64,000 nucleotides of DNA from Algoriphagus machipongonensis. GTDB taxonomy: Bacteria; Bacteroidota; Bacteroidia; Cytophagales; Cyclobacteriaceae. The first letter of the stretch is position 1. The number at the start of each line of letters is the position of its first letter. The DNA is taken from positions 806,001-870,000 of the forward strand of contig NZ_CM001023.1 in the NCBI RefSeq assembly GCF_000166275.1, in the 5' to 3' direction. Below, one piece after another: positions 63,624 through 64,000 of this stretch. Under the pieces are notes generated by a model. That model did not search any database. It saw nothing but the letters and a program-made list of their open reading frames with translations, and had not been told where the DNA came from. Made by a program: the position numbers and the translations under genes.

Positions 63624-64000
63624 TTATGACCATTTTTTTCTTAAAAATTGAAGCCAATTTCCGTGCATAACTTTGGCGACATCTTGGTCTGAGTAGCCTC
63701 TTTCTCTCAGTAAATCAGGGACTTTCGTGAAGTCTGCGATGGTATCAAGATCCCAAGGCGCCTGCTCTTTTCCGAAAGCACCATCCAAATCCGAGCCAAT
63801 TCCTATATGATTGGCATTTCCTGCAACTTGACATATATGATCCAAATGATCCAAGACGGTATTTAAAGTGACATCCCGCTCTTTGGGTGTGGTTTTCCCT
63901 CTTTCCCAATTCGGACTTAGCATCCAAGCATCCATAGCTCCTCCGATTACTGCACCTCTGTCTATCAAAGCTCTGATCATGTCGTCGGAGAATTGCCTGT
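63624..64000 (-). CDS. Membrane dipeptidase (peptidase M19), C-terminal part, cut by window edge
   Basis: The frame stays open to the window end (RQFSDDMIRALIDRGAV...), so the N-terminal two-thirds lie outside. The visible part has ANHIGIGSDLDGAFG with the metal-ligand Asp of renal dipeptidase-type M19 enzymes, and the C-terminal RGYSDQDVAKVMHGNWL. It hydrolyses dipeptides, in bacteria often with D-amino acids. Confidence 0.9.
   Translation of the reverse strand, partial: RQFSDDMIRALIDRGAVIGGAMDAWMLSPNWERGKTTPKERDVTLNTVLDHLDHICQVAGNANHIGIGSDLDGAFGKEQAPWDLDTIADFTKVPDLLRERGYSDQDVAKVMHGNWLQFLRKKWS

Noticed and set aside
1-64000. CRISPR array, prophage or integrative element
   Set aside because: No regularly spaced repeats, integrase, phage structural genes or long direct repeats were seen; the only repeats are the short ones listed.

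Overview
The window looks like chromosomal DNA of a Bacteroidota bacterium, most likely order Cytophagales (Cyclobacteriaceae/Algoriphagus-like). The reasons are the low-to-moderate GC content, TAnnTTTG-type -7 promoter boxes upstream of housekeeping genes, many lipoproteins and outer-membrane beta-barrels, CarboxypepD_reg/TonB-plug proteins, an ECF sigma/anti-sigma pair, DUF5777 and GxxExxY proteins, and an S16 protein with a long acidic tail. The taxonomic call is inference; there is no rRNA here.

Layout. 0.1-12.6 kb: a membrane-bound AraC regulator, a secreted sulfatase, two tandem DUF1254/DUF1214 lipoproteins, a repeat-filled gap holding a decayed REP-associated transposase, then a minus-strand set DUF3604 / parvulin PPIase / HupE-UreJ and a TolB-like propeller. 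12.8-14.8 kb: Rieske, DUF5777 barrel and YceI. 14.8-18 kb: a GlxA-type regulator, two SRPBCC proteins, a double VOC protein and DoxX. 18.5-22.8 kb: arginine biosynthesis argB-argD-argC-argJ. 22.9-28.7 kb: a complete trans-4-hydroxy-L-proline catabolic set (FAD oxidase, epimerase, semialdehyde dehydrogenase, deaminase) with a divergent AraC regulator. 28.9-34.3 kb: a beta-barrel, a small membrane protein, and an ABC permease fused to an M1 aminopeptidase with its ATPase. 34.5-38.6 kb: a VOC lipoprotein, a GxxExxY nuclease-like gene between two inverted-repeat elements, and a DUF885 peptidase. 38.7-43.8 kb: an ECF sigma/anti-sigma/Spy-plug operon, a porin and a frameshifted TonB-plug protein. 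43.9-51.6 kb: gltX, a decayed lipoprotein gene, ThuA, the rpsP-rimM-trmD-rplS operon, and a tRNA-Arg(CCT) preceded by a GIY-YIG gene and by broken tRNA copies riddled with 20-nt palindromes. 51.6-58.3 kb: SDR, VOC, serine hydrolase, acyltransferase, ankyrin lipoprotein and an AraC-TPR regulator. 58.3-62 kb: a sugar/sugar-acid operon. 62-64 kb: a PEGA protein and the end of a membrane dipeptidase.

The most interesting signals are non-coding. (i) At 51.06-51.64 kb there are tRNA-Arg fragments interrupted at several positions by near-identical 20-nt GC-rich palindromes, with a 77-residue GIY-YIG endonuclease between the broken copy and the intact tRNA. (ii) At 35.8-36.8 kb a PD-(D/E)XK-like GxxExxY gene sits almost centrally between two ~165-bp elements whose ends carry iterated CATAG motifs. 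(iii) At 7.0-7.7 kb a RAYT remnant lies between two covarying 23-nt hairpins, next to GCAAAG iterons of the same layout as (ii), one of them interrupted by a palindrome. Three genes (PPIase, TonB-plug protein, lipoprotein) are out of frame in a way that one extra base in an A/T run would repair, which suggests either assembly homopolymer error or slippage.
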